Shown here: positions 8,920 through 17,636 of the stretch, piece by piece
Layout: each line of letters starts with the position of its first letter
Numbering within the stretch: position 1 is the stretch's first letter
Assembly (NCBI RefSeq): GCF_030269765.1
Contig: NZ_BSTX01000002.1
Span: forward strand, 1,149,379 to 1,213,378
Direction: 5' to 3'
Origin: Actinorhabdospora filicis
GTDB lineage: Bacteria; Actinomycetota; Actinomycetes; Mycobacteriales; Micromonosporaceae
Length of the DNA: 64,000 nt
Notes under the pieces: model-generated
What the model was told of the DNA's origin: nothing
What the model saw: the letters and a program-made list of their open reading frames with translations, nothing else
The model's database searches: none
Position numbers and translations under genes: made by a program

Positions 8920-9771
8920 GTGGACGGTGGGATGCTGGGGGCCTCACCGGTGACCGCTTCCGGCACCGGTTCCCCCGCCTCGCCGACGGGACTGGCTCAT
9001 CTTCTCGTGCCCGATTCCGGGTCGTACCAGGCGGTTCTCGGCGCCCTCGACGGTGACCGCGAACTGCGCCTGACCGCGACGGAGGTGGCCTCGGCCACCG
9101 GCGGAGACCCGGACGGCGCACGGGCGAGGCTGGAGCGGCTCGTCGCGTGGGGCAACGTGACAAGGACGGACGAGGCCGACAGTCTGGTGGCCTACCGCGC
9201 GGGAACCGTGCGGTACGGGCTCACCGATCTCGGGCGGCGGATCCTGCGGGCGGTGTCGGCGACCTCGGTGGAGGTCGCCGCGGCCACCGCGCCCGATCCG
9301 CCCTCTCGGTGGCTGGCGGAGCTGGCCGGGCGGGTCGACGCCGCCGGTGACGAGGAGGCCGCGCGCCTCTACGCCGCCGCGATCGGCGTCCCCTCCCCCG
9401 AGCCGACCGCCGCCGAAGGGCCACCTCCGCCGGCGCTCGACCTGGCGGCGGCGCGCGAGGCGGTCCTGGAGCGCGACGGGCGGGCCGGACGCGAGCTCGC
9501 CCGCGCCTCCGGCGAGCTGCGCGAGGCGGCCGCCGACCTGGCCCGGCGCAGGCTCTCCCGCGGCGCGTTCCGGCTGCTCACCGATCTGCTCGGCCGCGCG
9601 CTGGCGCAGGCCGCGCCCGACGGGGACGCCTACGTCGCCGACGCCCCCACGGGCCTGGAGCTCCAGCTGCTGCGCGCGCCGGGCGTCCGCACACCGCTGT
9701 ACGGCGAGGACGGCGTGATCACCCTCGACGGGTTCAAGGTGCGCGTCGCGCCGCTCGACGGGAGGTCGTGA
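8920..9771 (+). CDS. JetA-like winged-helix protein (DUF2397/TIGR02677 N-terminal half)
   Basis: 283 aa. The first 110 residues resemble the N-terminal winged-helix domain of DUF2397, the JetA subunit of type II Wadjet: SYQAVLGALDG, then LERLVAWGNVTRTDE (family LVEWGNL) and VRYGLTDLGRRIL (family YxLTxxG). Known JetA proteins are about 500 aa. Here an Ala/Arg-rich helical region follows and ends with a short beta-rich tail (ELQLLRAPGVRTPLYG). Start GTG 8920 has a -10 box 8 nt upstream; ATG 8932 is an alternative. The stop overlaps the next start. In a Wadjet complex this would be the kleisin-like subunit. Homology is by eye and needs a profile search. Confidence 0.62.
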   Translation: MDGGMLGASPVTASGTGSPASPTGLAHLLVPDSGSYQAVLGALDGDRELRLTATEVASATGGDPDGARARLERLVAWGNVTRTDEADSLVAYRAGTVRYGLTDLGRRILRAVSATSVEVAAATAPDPPSRWLAELAGRVDAAGDEEAARLYAAAIGVPSPEPTAAEGPPPPALDLAAAREAVLERDGRAGRELARASGELREAAADLARRRLSRGAFRLLTDLLGRALAQAAPDGDAYVADAPTGLELQLLRAPGVRTPLYGEDGVITLDGFKVRVAPLDGRS

Positions 9772-10280
9772 TGGACCCCATGGCGACACTCCTCTCACGG
9801 CCGGTACTGCCCGCGGCCGACGCGGGCCTGCCCGCCGTCCGCCGCCGCGAGACCGAGCTGGCGGCGCGGCTGGGCGACGAGTACGGGCGCGGCCTGCTGG
9901 TGGACGCCGCCGGTGCGCGCGTCATCGACCCGCGCGCCTCGCTGCTTCGCGCCGACGGCTCGCCGTTCACCCCGCGCATGTACGCCTGTTTGCTGCTGGC
10001 GGTGGCGGTCCTGCCGAGCGTGGGCGCGCGCGTGACCGCCGCCGAGCTGGACGCGCGCGTCACGGCCCTGGCCGGTGAGGCCGGCATCGACCCCGGCGCC
10101 GAGGGCCCCCTGGCCTGGCGCCGCGCGGTCGCCGAGGCGCTGCTGACCCTGCGCGCCTGGGGCGTGGTGGGCGAGATCGACGGCGGCCTTTCCGGGTACG
10201 CCGAGGACGGCGAGGACGCGCTGCTGGCGGTGGACGCCGCCCTCGCGCGGCTGCTGCCGCTTGAAGGGGGAGCGTCATGA
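9771..10280 (+). CDS. JetB-like protein (DUF2398/TIGR02678 N-terminal half)
   Basis: 169 aa from ATG 9771, with GGAGG 5 nt upstream; GTG 9768 is too close to that site. It resembles the N-terminal part of DUF2398, the JetB (KITE-like) subunit of type II Wadjet: TLLSRPVLPAADAGLPAVRR, then GDEYGRGLLVDAAGARVI and the helix MYACLLLAVAVL. Full-length JetB is roughly 400 aa, so the C-terminal half is absent. Start and stop overlap both neighbours (1 nt and 4 nt), so the three genes are translationally coupled. Probably a partner of the following SMC-like protein. Confidence 0.6.
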   Translation: MDPMATLLSRPVLPAADAGLPAVRRRETELAARLGDEYGRGLLVDAAGARVIDPRASLLRADGSPFTPRMYACLLLAVAVLPSVGARVTAAELDARVTALAGEAGIDPGAEGPLAWRRAVAEALLTLRAWGVVGEIDGGLSGYAEDGEDALLAVDAALARLLPLEGGAS

Positions 10281-13200
10281 GCGTCGGGGAACTGGCCAGG
10301 CCCGGGGTCCGCGCGGCGCGCCCCGTCACGAGATGGCGGCTGTCGCGTGCGGGGGTGCACGGTGTCGGCGGCCTCGACGAGGTCTTCGCCTGCGAGAGCG
10401 GGCGGCTCATCCTGCGCTCGGCCGACCCGACGCTCCCGGCGCGGGTGCTGCGGCTGATCTGCCTGCCGCTGGACGCCGACGTCCGCGCCGCCGGGCGGCA
10501 CGCCGCCGCGACCGTGGAGGGCACCGGCCTGGTGTGGCTGGAGTTCGCCCGCGACGGCGAGACGCGCGTGATCGGCGCGGCCCTGTCGGCGCTGCCCGAC
10601 GGCCGCCTGGGCGCGCGGTTCTTCAGCACGCCCGTCCCCGTCGGCGCCTCGCTGCCGCTGGACGACCCGGCGCGGCGGCCCGGCCTGCGCGACCTGCCGG
10701 GCCTGGTGGGCGCGGGCGCGGTCCACGCCGACCCGGCCGCCTACCGCTCGCGCGTCGCCGAGCTCTTCGGCTTCGACCCGTCCAGGCCCGCCGACGTCGC
10801 CCACGCGCTGCGCGCCGCGCGCCTGTCCGGCCCGGTGCTGCCCGGTGTGCTGCCCGCGCCCGACCCGGCGCTGCTGGCCGAGGCCACCACCGAGTTCGCC
10901 GACCTGGCCGCCGCCCACCGGGCCCTCGCCGAGCTGGAGCGGCGGCGGGAGTCGGCGCTGGAGCTGCGCCGGGCGCACGCCGCCTACCTGGGCGCCGTCG
11001 CCGCGTCCCGCGAGGCGCGGCTGCGCGAGGCGCGCGCGGCCGTCCAGGACGCCACCCGCGCCCGCGACGCCGCCCGCGCCGAGGCCGCCCGCGCCGCCGC
11101 CACCGCGCGCGAGGCCGACGCCCGGCTGCGCGCCGCGCCGATCGGCGACGGCGACCTGCGGGCCCGCTGGCGCGACCTGGGGCACCTGCACGACCTCGAA
11201 CACCGGCTGGCCGGCTGGGACCGCGCCGCGGCCTCCCTCGCCCTGGGCGAGCTGGCGGGGCTGCGCGACGAGTGGTCGCGCACCGTCCGGCTCGCCGGGG
11301 CCTCGGCCGTCCCCTTGCCGGGGTCTCCCCCGCAACCGACCGGACGCGACGTGTCGGGCCTGGGGGCCGCGCTGGCGTCCTGGCGCGGCGAGCTGCGCGA
11401 CGCCCGGGCCTCGCTGGACACCCGCGTCGCCCGCGCCCGCGCCACCGCCGACGCGCACGCCGCCTGGTCGGCCGCGCGCCGCGAGGCCCACGAGGCCGGG
11501 CGCCGCGCCGACGCCGCCGAGACGCGCCTGGCCGCCGCGCGGCACCGCGCCGAGCGGCAGACCGTCCGCCGCGCCGAGGCCGAGCGCGCCCACGAGGCCG
11601 ACCTGACCGCCTGGCACGACGAGGCCGTCGCCGCCGGGCTGCCCGGCATCGCCGGGGCGCGACCGGAGTCCGTGCGCGACCTGGCCGCGCCGATGGTCGC
11701 CCACGCCGCCGTCGAACGCGACGCCACCCGTTCGCGCGTGGACGCCCTGACCGCCGCGCTGGCCGAGGCCACCGCCGAGCGGGCCGCGCTGGGCGGCGAG
11801 CGCCGCGACGGCGGCTGGTGGACGCGCGTGGAGTTCGCCTCCGGCGTCAGCGCCGCCGGGCAGGCCGGGCTGGAGGCGGCGCTGGAGGGCTCGGGGCTGC
11901 TCGCCGCGCGCCTGGGCGGGCACGCGTCCGGTCCTTATGAGAAGGGCGTGACGGTGCGCGTCACCGGACCCGTGGTGGGGGCTTCGCTGGCCGACGTGCT
12001 GATCTCGGCCGATCCGGAGGTCGCCGCGACGCTGCGCGGCATCGGGCTGGGCGAGTCGGCCTCGGCGCACTGGCTCGGTCTCGACGGCCGCTGGCGCCTG
12101 GGGCCGGTGCGCGGCGCACACGCCAAGCCCCGCGCCGAGCTGATCGGGGCGGCCAACCGGGCCGCCGCGCGCGAACGCGACCTGAACCGCGCCGACCGCC
12201 GCATCGCCGCCCTCGCCATCGATCTGGCCGCCGCCACCGCCGACTGCGACGCGGCCACGGGGCGGTGCGCGGCCCTGGACGGGCTGCTGGCGCGCATGCC
12301 CTCACCGGCCGCGCTGCGCGACGCCGGGGCCGCGCAGGCGCAGGCCGAACTGACCGTGGGCGTCGTGGCCGCCGAGCTGGACTCGCTGCGCGCGGCGGCG
12401 GCCGCCGCGCGCGAACACGCCGCCGCGCTGCGTCCCGCCGAACGCGGCGACGCTCCGGAGGCCCTGGCGCGCCTGGCCGACCGGGTGGCCGCGGCCGCCG
12501 AGTACGCCGGGCGCCTCATCGACCGCCTCGACGTGCAGGCCCGCCTCTCGGCGGCCTGGGAGGGGATGCGCGAGCAGTACGCGGCCGCCTCGGCGCGCTA
12601 CGCCACCGGCCGCAACCGCACCGGCGCCGCACCCGGAGTGCCGTCTCCCGGCGCGCTGCTGGACGCCGCGTCCGCCCGCCGCGAGGCCCTGGCCCGCGCC
12701 CGGGGACGCCTCGACTGGGCCGAGACCGCGCTGATGGACCGCGAACGCGAGGCCGCCGAGGCCGAGCGGGCCTTCGCCGGGGTGCCCGCCGCGCCCCGCG
12801 ACGGCGACCCGGGTGAGCTGGAGAGCGCGCTGCGGGAACTCGCCGCGCGCCACGGTGGCCGGCTGGGCCGCGAGAACGGCCTGGTCACCCTCGACGCCGA
12901 CGACCTCTCGGCGCGGGTGGAGCGCGAACGCGCGCACCTGGCCGAGCGCACACGCGCCGCGTCGGGCTGGTGGGGCGTCCTGGCGGCGGAGCTGAGCGAC
13001 CGCGTCCAGGCCGCCGACGCGATCCTCGACCGCTTCTCGCGCCTGGCCGACCGCCACGGCGTCCCGGCGGTGACGTGGATGGTGCCCGACGCGCGAGAGC
13101 GGACCGTCCTGTCGCTGCTGCGCGCCCGGCGCGGACCGGCGCAGGAGGAGCAGCTGTGCGGGCTGCTGGCGGCGATGGCCGCCGACGGCGTCCTCGCCCG

Positions 13201-13534
13201 CAGGCTCGACCCCCGTACCTGGGGTGAGTGGGACGCGCCGAGCGGCCCGGCGGCGGCGCTGCTGGCGCTCGCCGCGCTCTACCCGGAGGGGACCGCGCGT
13301 CCGGCCGTCCTCGACGGCGCCTTCGACGGTCTCGGCGAGGACGCCGCCGCCGAACTCGTCGCGCTGGCCACCGCGCTCGACCTGGACCTGATCGCCACCT
13401 CGTCGGGCCACTGGGGACACCACGGCCTGGTCCGCGAGCTGGACGCCTACGAGCTCCTGGGCGACCCGTCCGGCCCGGCCGTGGCGGCGGTACGCGTGCA
13501 CTGGAACGGCACGCGCACCGCCACCCCGTCCTGA
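10277..13534 (+). CDS. JetC-like SMC-type protein (TIGR02680) with lost ATPase motifs
   Basis: 1085 aa. N-terminus RWRLSRAGVHGVGGLDEVF then GRLILR matches the lead-in to Walker A of TIGR02680, the JetC ATPase of type II Wadjet. Where the family has GANGSGKS this protein has residues 48-55 SADPTLPA, with no P-loop. Long Ala/Arg/Glu coiled coils span about 200-460 and 640-830. The central hinge-like part at about 512-640 is well kept (AGLEAALEGSGLL, SLADVLIS, DGRWRLGPVRG, AKPRAELIGAA). The C-terminus keeps DLDLIATSSGHWG, but Walker B reads VLDGAFDG (D1013, G1014; normally LDEAF) and no LSGGE is visible. Frame and codon use are intact. Inference: a structural, non-hydrolysing SMC relative. Confidence 0.72.
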   Translation: MSVGELARPGVRAARPVTRWRLSRAGVHGVGGLDEVFACESGRLILRSADPTLPARVLRLICLPLDADVRAAGRHAAATVEGTGLVWLEFARDGETRVIGAALSALPDGRLGARFFSTPVPVGASLPLDDPARRPGLRDLPGLVGAGAVHADPAAYRSRVAELFGFDPSRPADVAHALRAARLSGPVLPGVLPAPDPALLAEATTEFADLAAAHRALAELERRRESALELRRAHAAYLGAVAASREARLREARAAVQDATRARDAARAEAARAAATAREADARLRAAPIGDGDLRARWRDLGHLHDLEHRLAGWDRAAASLALGELAGLRDEWSRTVRLAGASAVPLPGSPPQPTGRDVSGLGAALASWRGELRDARASLDTRVARARATADAHAAWSAARREAHEAGRRADAAETRLAAARHRAERQTVRRAEAERAHEADLTAWHDEAVAAGLPGIAGARPESVRDLAAPMVAHAAVERDATRSRVDALTAALAEATAERAALGGERRDGGWWTRVEFASGVSAAGQAGLEAALEGSGLLAARLGGHASGPYEKGVTVRVTGPVVGASLADVLISADPEVAATLRGIGLGESASAHWLGLDGRWRLGPVRGAHAKPRAELIGAANRAAARERDLNRADRRIAALAIDLAAATADCDAATGRCAALDGLLARMPSPAALRDAGAAQAQAELTVGVVAAELDSLRAAAAAAREHAAALRPAERGDAPEALARLADRVAAAAEYAGRLIDRLDVQARLSAAWEGMREQYAAASARYATGRNRTGAAPGVPSPGALLDAASARREALARARGRLDWAETALMDREREAAEAERAFAGVPAAPRDGDPGELESALRELAARHGGRLGRENGLVTLDADDLSARVERERAHLAERTRAASGWWGVLAAELSDRVQAADAILDRFSRLADRHGVPAVTWMVPDARERTVLSLLRARRGPAQEEQLCGLLAAMAADGVLARRLDPRTWGEWDAPSGPAAALLALAALYPEGTARPAVLDGAFDGLGEDAAAELVALATALDLDLIATSSGHWGHHGLVRELDAYELLGDPSGPAVAAVRVHWNGTRTATPS

Positions 13535-13538
13535 CGAA

Positions 13539-14177
13539 CTAGTCGAAGATCGGACCCTGGGTGCGGGTGCGCTTGATCTCGTAGAAGCCCGGCGTGCCCG
13601 CCACCAGGAGCGTGCCGTCCCACAGGTTCAGGGCGGCCTCGCCCTTGGGCGAGGGCGTCACGACCGGCCCGAAGAACGCCACGCGCTCCCCGTCGGCGCC
13701 CTTGACGGCGATGACGGGCGTGCCGACGTCCTGGCCCACCAGGCCGATGCCCTCGGCGTGGCTGGCGCGCAGCTCGGTGTCGTGCTCATCGGTCTCGGCG
13801 GCCGCCGCCAGCTCCGTCGGCAGCCCGACCTCGGCGAGCGCCTCTTCGAGCAGCGCCCGGTCGACGGTGCCGCGTCCCTGGAGGTGGATGCGGTTGCCCA
13901 GCGCGGTGTACAGGTCGCCGAGGACCTTGTCCCCGTGCGCCTTGGCGGCGGCGATGAGGACCCGCACGGCGTACCAGCCGCGCACCACGACGGCCTCGTG
14001 GTACTCCGGCGGCAGCTCACGGCCCTCGTTCAGCACGGCCAGGCTCATGACGTGCCAGTTGACGGTGACGTTGGGACGCTGGCGCTGCACCTCGTGAACC
14101 CAGCGGGAGGTCATCCACGCCCAGGGGCAGATGGGGTCGAACCAGAAGTCGACGGTCTGAGATTCATGTACGGTCAT
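13539..14177 (-). CDS. Mycothiol-dependent nitroreductase Rv2466c-like DsbA-family protein
   Basis: 212 aa thioredoxin-fold protein of the DsbA/FrnE type related to mycobacterial Rv2466c. The active-site region is DFWFDPICPWAWMTSRWV, giving CPWA: only the first Cys of a CxxC is present. Downstream blocks NVTVNWHVMSLAVLNEGREL and GTPVIAVKGADGERVAFFGP fit the family, including the cis-Pro loop (GTPVI). A single-Cys site would favour a monothiol, mycothiol-assisted mechanism. Convergent with the JetC-like gene, 4 bp apart. A TAGGCT box lies 7 nt before the ATG. Confidence 0.85.
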   Translation of the reverse strand: MTVHESQTVDFWFDPICPWAWMTSRWVHEVQRQRPNVTVNWHVMSLAVLNEGRELPPEYHEAVVVRGWYAVRVLIAAAKAHGDKVLGDLYTALGNRIHLQGRGTVDRALLEEALAEVGLPTELAAAAETDEHDTELRASHAEGIGLVGQDVGTPVIAVKGADGERVAFFGPVVTPSPKGEAALNLWDGTLLVAGTPGFYEIKRTRTQGPIFD

Positions 14178-14184
14178 GGACCGA

Positions 14185-14190
14185 AGCCTA
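14185..14190 (-). promoter_or_regulatory. -10 box of the nitroreductase gene (leaderless)
   Basis: TAGGCT on the minus strand, 7 nt upstream of ATG 14177. Confidence 0.5.
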
Positions 14191-14238
14191 CGGCAGCGGT
14201 GTTACCGGATCCGTGCCCACTGTTACGAACGGCACCGG

Positions 14239-14616
14239 TCAGGTGATCCAGCGGGCGGCCGCGTCGTAGATGTCGCGCGGTGTGCGGTTGAAGGCGATGG
14301 CCGCGTCCGGCGCGAACCGGCGCACGAGGTTGACCACCTGCTCCAGGAGCTCGGTCTCGTCACCGGAGTGTCGCAGGCCGCCGCCGATGACCACGCACTC
14401 CCAGCGGCGGGATCGCAGCGCGGTCCGGACGGTGGCCGCCACGTCGTCGGTGCCGTCGAGGCCGATCAGGCAGGTCTCGGCGCCCACGCCGTGTTCGGTG
14501 AAGGCGGCCAGTCCGGCCGCGATCGCCTCGGCGACCGGCGCGGGGTCCCAGGGCCCGGGCACGCGGTACGGGTCGAGTCCGATGATGAGGACGCGGGGTG
14601 GGGCCGTGGACTCCAT
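14239..14616 (-). CDS. Conserved hypothetical protein, Rossmann-like
   Basis: 125 aa. Alternating beta/alpha pattern: PRVLIIGLDPYRVPGPWDP, ETCLIGLDGTDDV, RRWECVVIGGGLRH, ELLEQVVNLVRRFAPDAAIAF. I recognise the sequence type from actinobacterial genomes but know no function. It resembles a response-regulator-like or flavodoxin-like fold without catalytic residues I can identify. No signal peptide or membrane helix. A TATCGT box 6 nt before the ATG suggests leaderless transcription. Confidence 0.75.
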   Translation of the reverse strand: MESTAPPRVLIIGLDPYRVPGPWDPAPVAEAIAAGLAAFTEHGVGAETCLIGLDGTDDVAATVRTALRSRRWECVVIGGGLRHSGDETELLEQVVNLVRRFAPDAAIAFNRTPRDIYDAAARWIT

Positions 14617-14622
14617 GCCCGA

Positions 14623-14628
14623 ACGATA
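14623..14628 (-). promoter_or_regulatory. -10 box of the 14.2 kb hypothetical gene (leaderless)
   Basis: TATCGT on the minus strand, 6 nt upstream of ATG 14616. Confidence 0.5.
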
Positions 14629-14762
14629 CGGGCCGGAGAGGTGTGGCGCCGCCCTGTCACCGGCGGGGTACTCGCCGGGCGGCGGTCCGCTCCGCCGAGC
14701 ACTGGCACCGGTTGGTCTTCACCGCCGGGACCGATGTCGTACCCGTGAGGCACACTCACCTC

Positions 14763-15125
14763 ATGGGTGATCGACCTGAGGTTCCCGAGGAGCTGGTGGA
14801 CCGGCTGCGCGAGATCTTCGACGCGCTGCCCGAGTGCGAGGAGGAACGCGCCTGGGTGGGGACGCGCTGGCGGGTCCGCAACGCCACCGTCGCGCACGTC
14901 TTCGGCGGTGAGGACGGGCTGTTCCGGATCACCTTCCGCGCCGAGCCCGCCGAGGTCCTGGCCTTCGAGAACCTGGGCGAGCCCTACTTCCGCGGGAGCT
15001 GGGGCGAGGACGTGGTCGGCATGCTCCTCGACGACGGCACCGACTGGGACGAGCTGCGCGAGCTCCTGCCCGACTCCTACCGCATTCAGGCCCCGGCGAA
15101 GCTGGCCGCCGACGCGACGGGCTGA
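14763..15125 (+). CDS. MmcQ/YjbR family protein
   Basis: 120 aa from ATG 14763. The family has a CyaY-like fold and has been called DNA-binding; its function is unclear. Features are the helix [25 protein letters not shown], the strand [25 protein letters not shown] and the terminal [21 protein letters not shown], all typical. It is followed after 20 bp by the P450 gene on the same strand. Confidence 0.85.
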   Translation: MGDRPEVPEELVDRLREIFDALPECEEERAWVGTRWRVRNATVAHVFGGEDGLFRITFRAEPAEVLAFENLGEPYFRGSWGEDVVGMLLDDGTDWDELRELLPDSYRIQAPAKLAADATG

Positions 15126-15145
15126 GCCTTCGAGGGGTGGCGATC

Positions 15146-16360
15146 ATGTCGCGCTTCGTGATTGGCTGCCACATGACCACTCTCGACTCCACCGGGACGC
15201 GGCTGCACGCCCTCAACTCCGAGCTGCGCGAACACGACGCCGTGCGCGTCGCGATGCGCGACGGCGTGTCCGCGTGGGCCGTCACCGACGGCGCCTTAGT
15301 CAAACGGCTCCTCACCGACCCCCGGGTGTCGCGCGACGCGCGGCGGCACTGGAAGGGCTTCGCCGACGTGTCCGCGCTCGGCTGGCTCGTGCCGTGGACC
15401 TCGCCGAGCCTGTTCAACGCCTACGGCCCCGACCACACCCGCCTGCGCCGCATGGTCGCGCGCGCCTTCACCGTCCGCCGCATCGAGGCCATGCGCCCGG
15501 CCATCGAGGCCGTCGTCGCCTCCGCCCTGGACGCCCTCGCCGCCGCTCCCCCGCCCGCCGACCTGCGGCGGTCGTTCTCCTACCGCATCCCCAGCACCGT
15601 CATCTTCGACCTGTTCGGCGTGCCCGAGGGCCTGCGCGCCACCCTCTCCCACGTCGTCGACGCCTCCAACATCACCTCCTCGTCGACCGAGGACGCCGAC
15701 GCCAACGGCGCCGCCCTCATCGCCGAGATGGGCGCCCTCATCGAGCACAAGCGCGCCGACCCCGGCGAGGACCTCACCGCGCAGCTCCTCTTCGTCCACG
15801 ACGAGGACGGCGGCACCCTCACCCCCGAGGAGCTCATCGCCACGATGATCCTGTTCATCGGCGCCGGTTCCGAGACCGCCGTCGCCCTCATCGACCACGC
15901 CGTGGTCAACCTGCTCACCCACCCCGGCGCGCTCGCCGGCGTCCGCCGCGACCCGGCCCGCTGGGACGACGTTCTCGACGAGACCCTGCGCCTGGAGTCG
16001 CCCGTCGGGTTCCTGCCGCTGCGCTACGCCGTGGAGGACATCGAGCTGCCGAGCGGCACCCTCATCCCCGCCGGTGACCCGATCATCATCGGCTTCGCCG
16101 CCCACGGCCGCGACCCGCGCGTCCACACCCTCCCCGACGACTGGAACCTCGACCGGGCCGACAAGGACCACCTCGCCTTCGGCCACGGCGTCCACTTCTG
16201 CATCGGCGCGCCCCTGGCCCGCCTGGAGGCGACCCTGGCGCTCACCGCGCTGTTCGAGCGGTTCCCCGGCCTGCGCCTGGCGGTGGACCCGGGTGAGCTG
16301 CGCAGGCTGCCGTCGTTCACCAGCAACGACTACACGGAGGTGCCGGTGCTGCTGTCGTGA
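15146..16360 (+). CDS. Cytochrome P450
   Basis: 404 aa soluble bacterial P450 monooxygenase. I-helix [14 protein letters not shown] (replacing the common GxxTT), ExxR as ETLRLESP, and the heme-thiolate loop [17 protein letters not shown]. Start at ATG 15146 with GAGGGG 8 nt upstream; ATG 15173 lacks a ribosome binding site. No ferredoxin or reductase gene adjoins it, so redox partners come from elsewhere. Substrate unknown; the overall sequence type is close to P450s of actinobacterial secondary metabolism. Confidence 0.95.
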   Translation: MSRFVIGCHMTTLDSTGTRLHALNSELREHDAVRVAMRDGVSAWAVTDGALVKRLLTDPRVSRDARRHWKGFADVSALGWLVPWTSPSLFNAYGPDHTRLRRMVARAFTVRRIEAMRPAIEAVVASALDALAAAPPPADLRRSFSYRIPSTVIFDLFGVPEGLRATLSHVVDASNITSSSTEDADANGAALIAEMGALIEHKRADPGEDLTAQLLFVHDEDGGTLTPEELIATMILFIGAGSETAVALIDHAVVNLLTHPGALAGVRRDPARWDDVLDETLRLESPVGFLPLRYAVEDIELPSGTLIPAGDPIIIGFAAHGRDPRVHTLPDDWNLDRADKDHLAFGHGVHFCIGAPLARLEATLALTALFERFPGLRLAVDPGELRRLPSFTSNDYTEVPVLLS

Positions 16361-16370
16361 GGACGAACCC

Positions 16371-17147
16371 CTAGCGCGCCCGCCGGTGGTAGCTCACCGG
16401 CTTGCCGAGGTCGCGCCGGTAGATCCCGTGCCGCAGTTCGGCCTCGTAGCCCGCGTACTGCGGCACGCCCATCTCGCGCGCCACCGCCAGTTCGGCCTCC
16501 ACGTCGTAGGGGACGCGCACGAACTGGATCCCGAAGGGCGCCTCATCCTCGCCGTCCATGACGCCTTCGAGGATCACGTAGACGGGGGTCGGGTCGTCCA
16601 TGCTGTTGCCGACGCTGCCGGTGTTGAACAGGGTCCGGCGCCCGCGGTCGACCTCGTAGTAGGCGTCGTGGGTGTCGCCGTAGCCGACGACGGTGGGGAC
16701 GGGGCCCTCACCGGTGGCGGGGGTGTTGGCGAACATCTCCAGGAACTCCGCCTCGTCGTGGTCGAAGCGGACGCGGCGGTGGACGTCGGTGGAGGAGGCG
16801 TGGAAGAGGCGGACGTTGCGGCCGCTCATCCGGAAGTCGTGGCTGAAGGGCAGCCCGCGCAGCCACTCGCCCTGCCCGGGGGCGAGCTGGCCGCGCCACC
16901 AGTCGAGGTCGGGGTTGGACTCCACGTCGGTGCGGGGCAGGAAGTCGTCCCAGTTGCCCAGGATGTTGACCTCGCAGCGCGCGCGGCACACGTCGACCGA
17001 TTCGCGGCCGCGCGGTCCCTTGCCGACGTAGTCACCGAGGTTGAAGACGCGGTCGATGCCGCGGGCGTCGATGTCGGCGAGCACCGCTTCGAGGGCGGTG
17101 AGGTTGCCGTGGACGTCGGAGATGAGCGCGATGCGGTCGAGGGGCAT
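16371..17147 (-). CDS. Metallophosphoesterase, YfcE/MJ0936-like
   Basis: 258 aa calcineurin-like phosphoesterase. Metal-site motifs: SDVHGN, GDYVGKGP, a GNWDD variant of GNHD, and GYGDTHDA in place of GHTH, so two canonical His positions are altered. Substrate not predictable. ATG 17147 is preferred over the in-frame GTG 17183 because a GACAAT -10 box lies 6 nt before it and the lectin terminator abuts 17184. Convergent with the P450 gene. Confidence 0.85.
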   Translation of the reverse strand: MPLDRIALISDVHGNLTALEAVLADIDARGIDRVFNLGDYVGKGPRGRESVDVCRARCEVNILGNWDDFLPRTDVESNPDLDWWRGQLAPGQGEWLRGLPFSHDFRMSGRNVRLFHASSTDVHRRVRFDHDEAEFLEMFANTPATGEGPVPTVVGYGDTHDAYYEVDRGRRTLFNTGSVGNSMDDPTPVYVILEGVMDGEDEAPFGIQFVRVPYDVEAELAVAREMGVPQYAGYEAELRHGIYRRDLGKPVSYHRRAR

Positions 17148-17153
17148 CGGGCC

Positions 17154-17159
17154 ATTGTC
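17154..17159 (-). promoter_or_regulatory. -10 box of the metallophosphoesterase gene (leaderless)
   Basis: GACAAT on the minus strand, 6 nt upstream of ATG 17147; it decides the start. Confidence 0.5.
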
Positions 17160-17183
17160 ATGATCGTGAATGTGCGCGGACAC

Positions 17184-17210
17184 GGCGGCCCCGGCGTGAC
17201 CGGGGCCGCC
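17184..17210 (-). terminator. Terminator of the bulb-lectin gene
   Basis: Perfect 11-bp inverted repeat (17184-17194 and 17200-17210), 5-nt loop, just past the lectin stop. Confidence 0.75.
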
Positions 17211-17216
17211 GGGTGG

Positions 17217-17636
17217 TCAGTGGGCGGTGTTGGTGGCCCAGACGGCCGTCCCGTACCGGTTGTAGATCACGAGGTTGCCGTCGTCCTGGTAGACCAGGCG
17301 GCCGCCGGGGGCGCGTGTGTTGCTGGCCCACAGGGGTGAGCCGGTGGCGCTGTAGACGACGAGGTTGCCGTCGGTCTGGAAGGCGGCGTAGGCGTAGTCG
17401 TGGCCCGCGGTGTTGGAGGCCCACAGGGGGTACCCGTACTCGTGGTAGATGACGAGGTTGCCGTCGAGCTGCATCCAGAGGGTGCCCTTGCAGCCGGTGA
17501 AGTGGTCGTCGGGGTCGAAGTAGGTCGTGGCGTACCAGGTGTAGCCGCAGGCGGTGGACGCCTGGGCGGGGGCGGGGACGGTCAGCACGAAGAGGGCGGC
17601 GATCAGGGCGAGGACGGCGGTGACGCTCCGTTTCAC
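17217..17636 (-). CDS. Secreted bulb-type (monocot mannose-binding) lectin
   Basis: 139 aa with a Sec signal peptide (MKRSV, hydrophobic core, cleavage near PAQASTA). The mature part is one beta-prism II domain with three sugar sites of the QxDxNxVxY type: MQLDGNLVIY, FQTDGNLVVY, YQDDGNLVIY, each followed by a PLWASNT-like turn. A Cys pair (ACGYTW, TGCKGT) may form a disulfide. Such domains bind mannose-type glycans; the biological target is unknown. Monocistronic, with its own terminator. Confidence 0.93.
   Translation of the reverse strand: MKRSVTAVLALIAALFVLTVPAPAQASTACGYTWYATTYFDPDDHFTGCKGTLWMQLDGNLVIYHEYGYPLWASNTAGHDYAYAAFQTDGNLVVYSATGSPLWASNTRAPGGRLVYQDDGNLVIYNRYGTAVWATNTAH

Noticed and set aside
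9734-12121. 795-aa minus-strand frame across the Wadjet-like genes
   Set aside because: Gly/Arg/Gln-rich mirror of the sense coding frames, no motifs; the plus-strand genes have coupling, ribosome sites and homology.
10277-13534. Calling the 1085-aa protein an ordinary SMC or SbcC ATPase
   Set aside because: No Walker A, Walker B glutamate or signature motif; matches point specifically to TIGR02680 and not to canonical SMC or SbcC.
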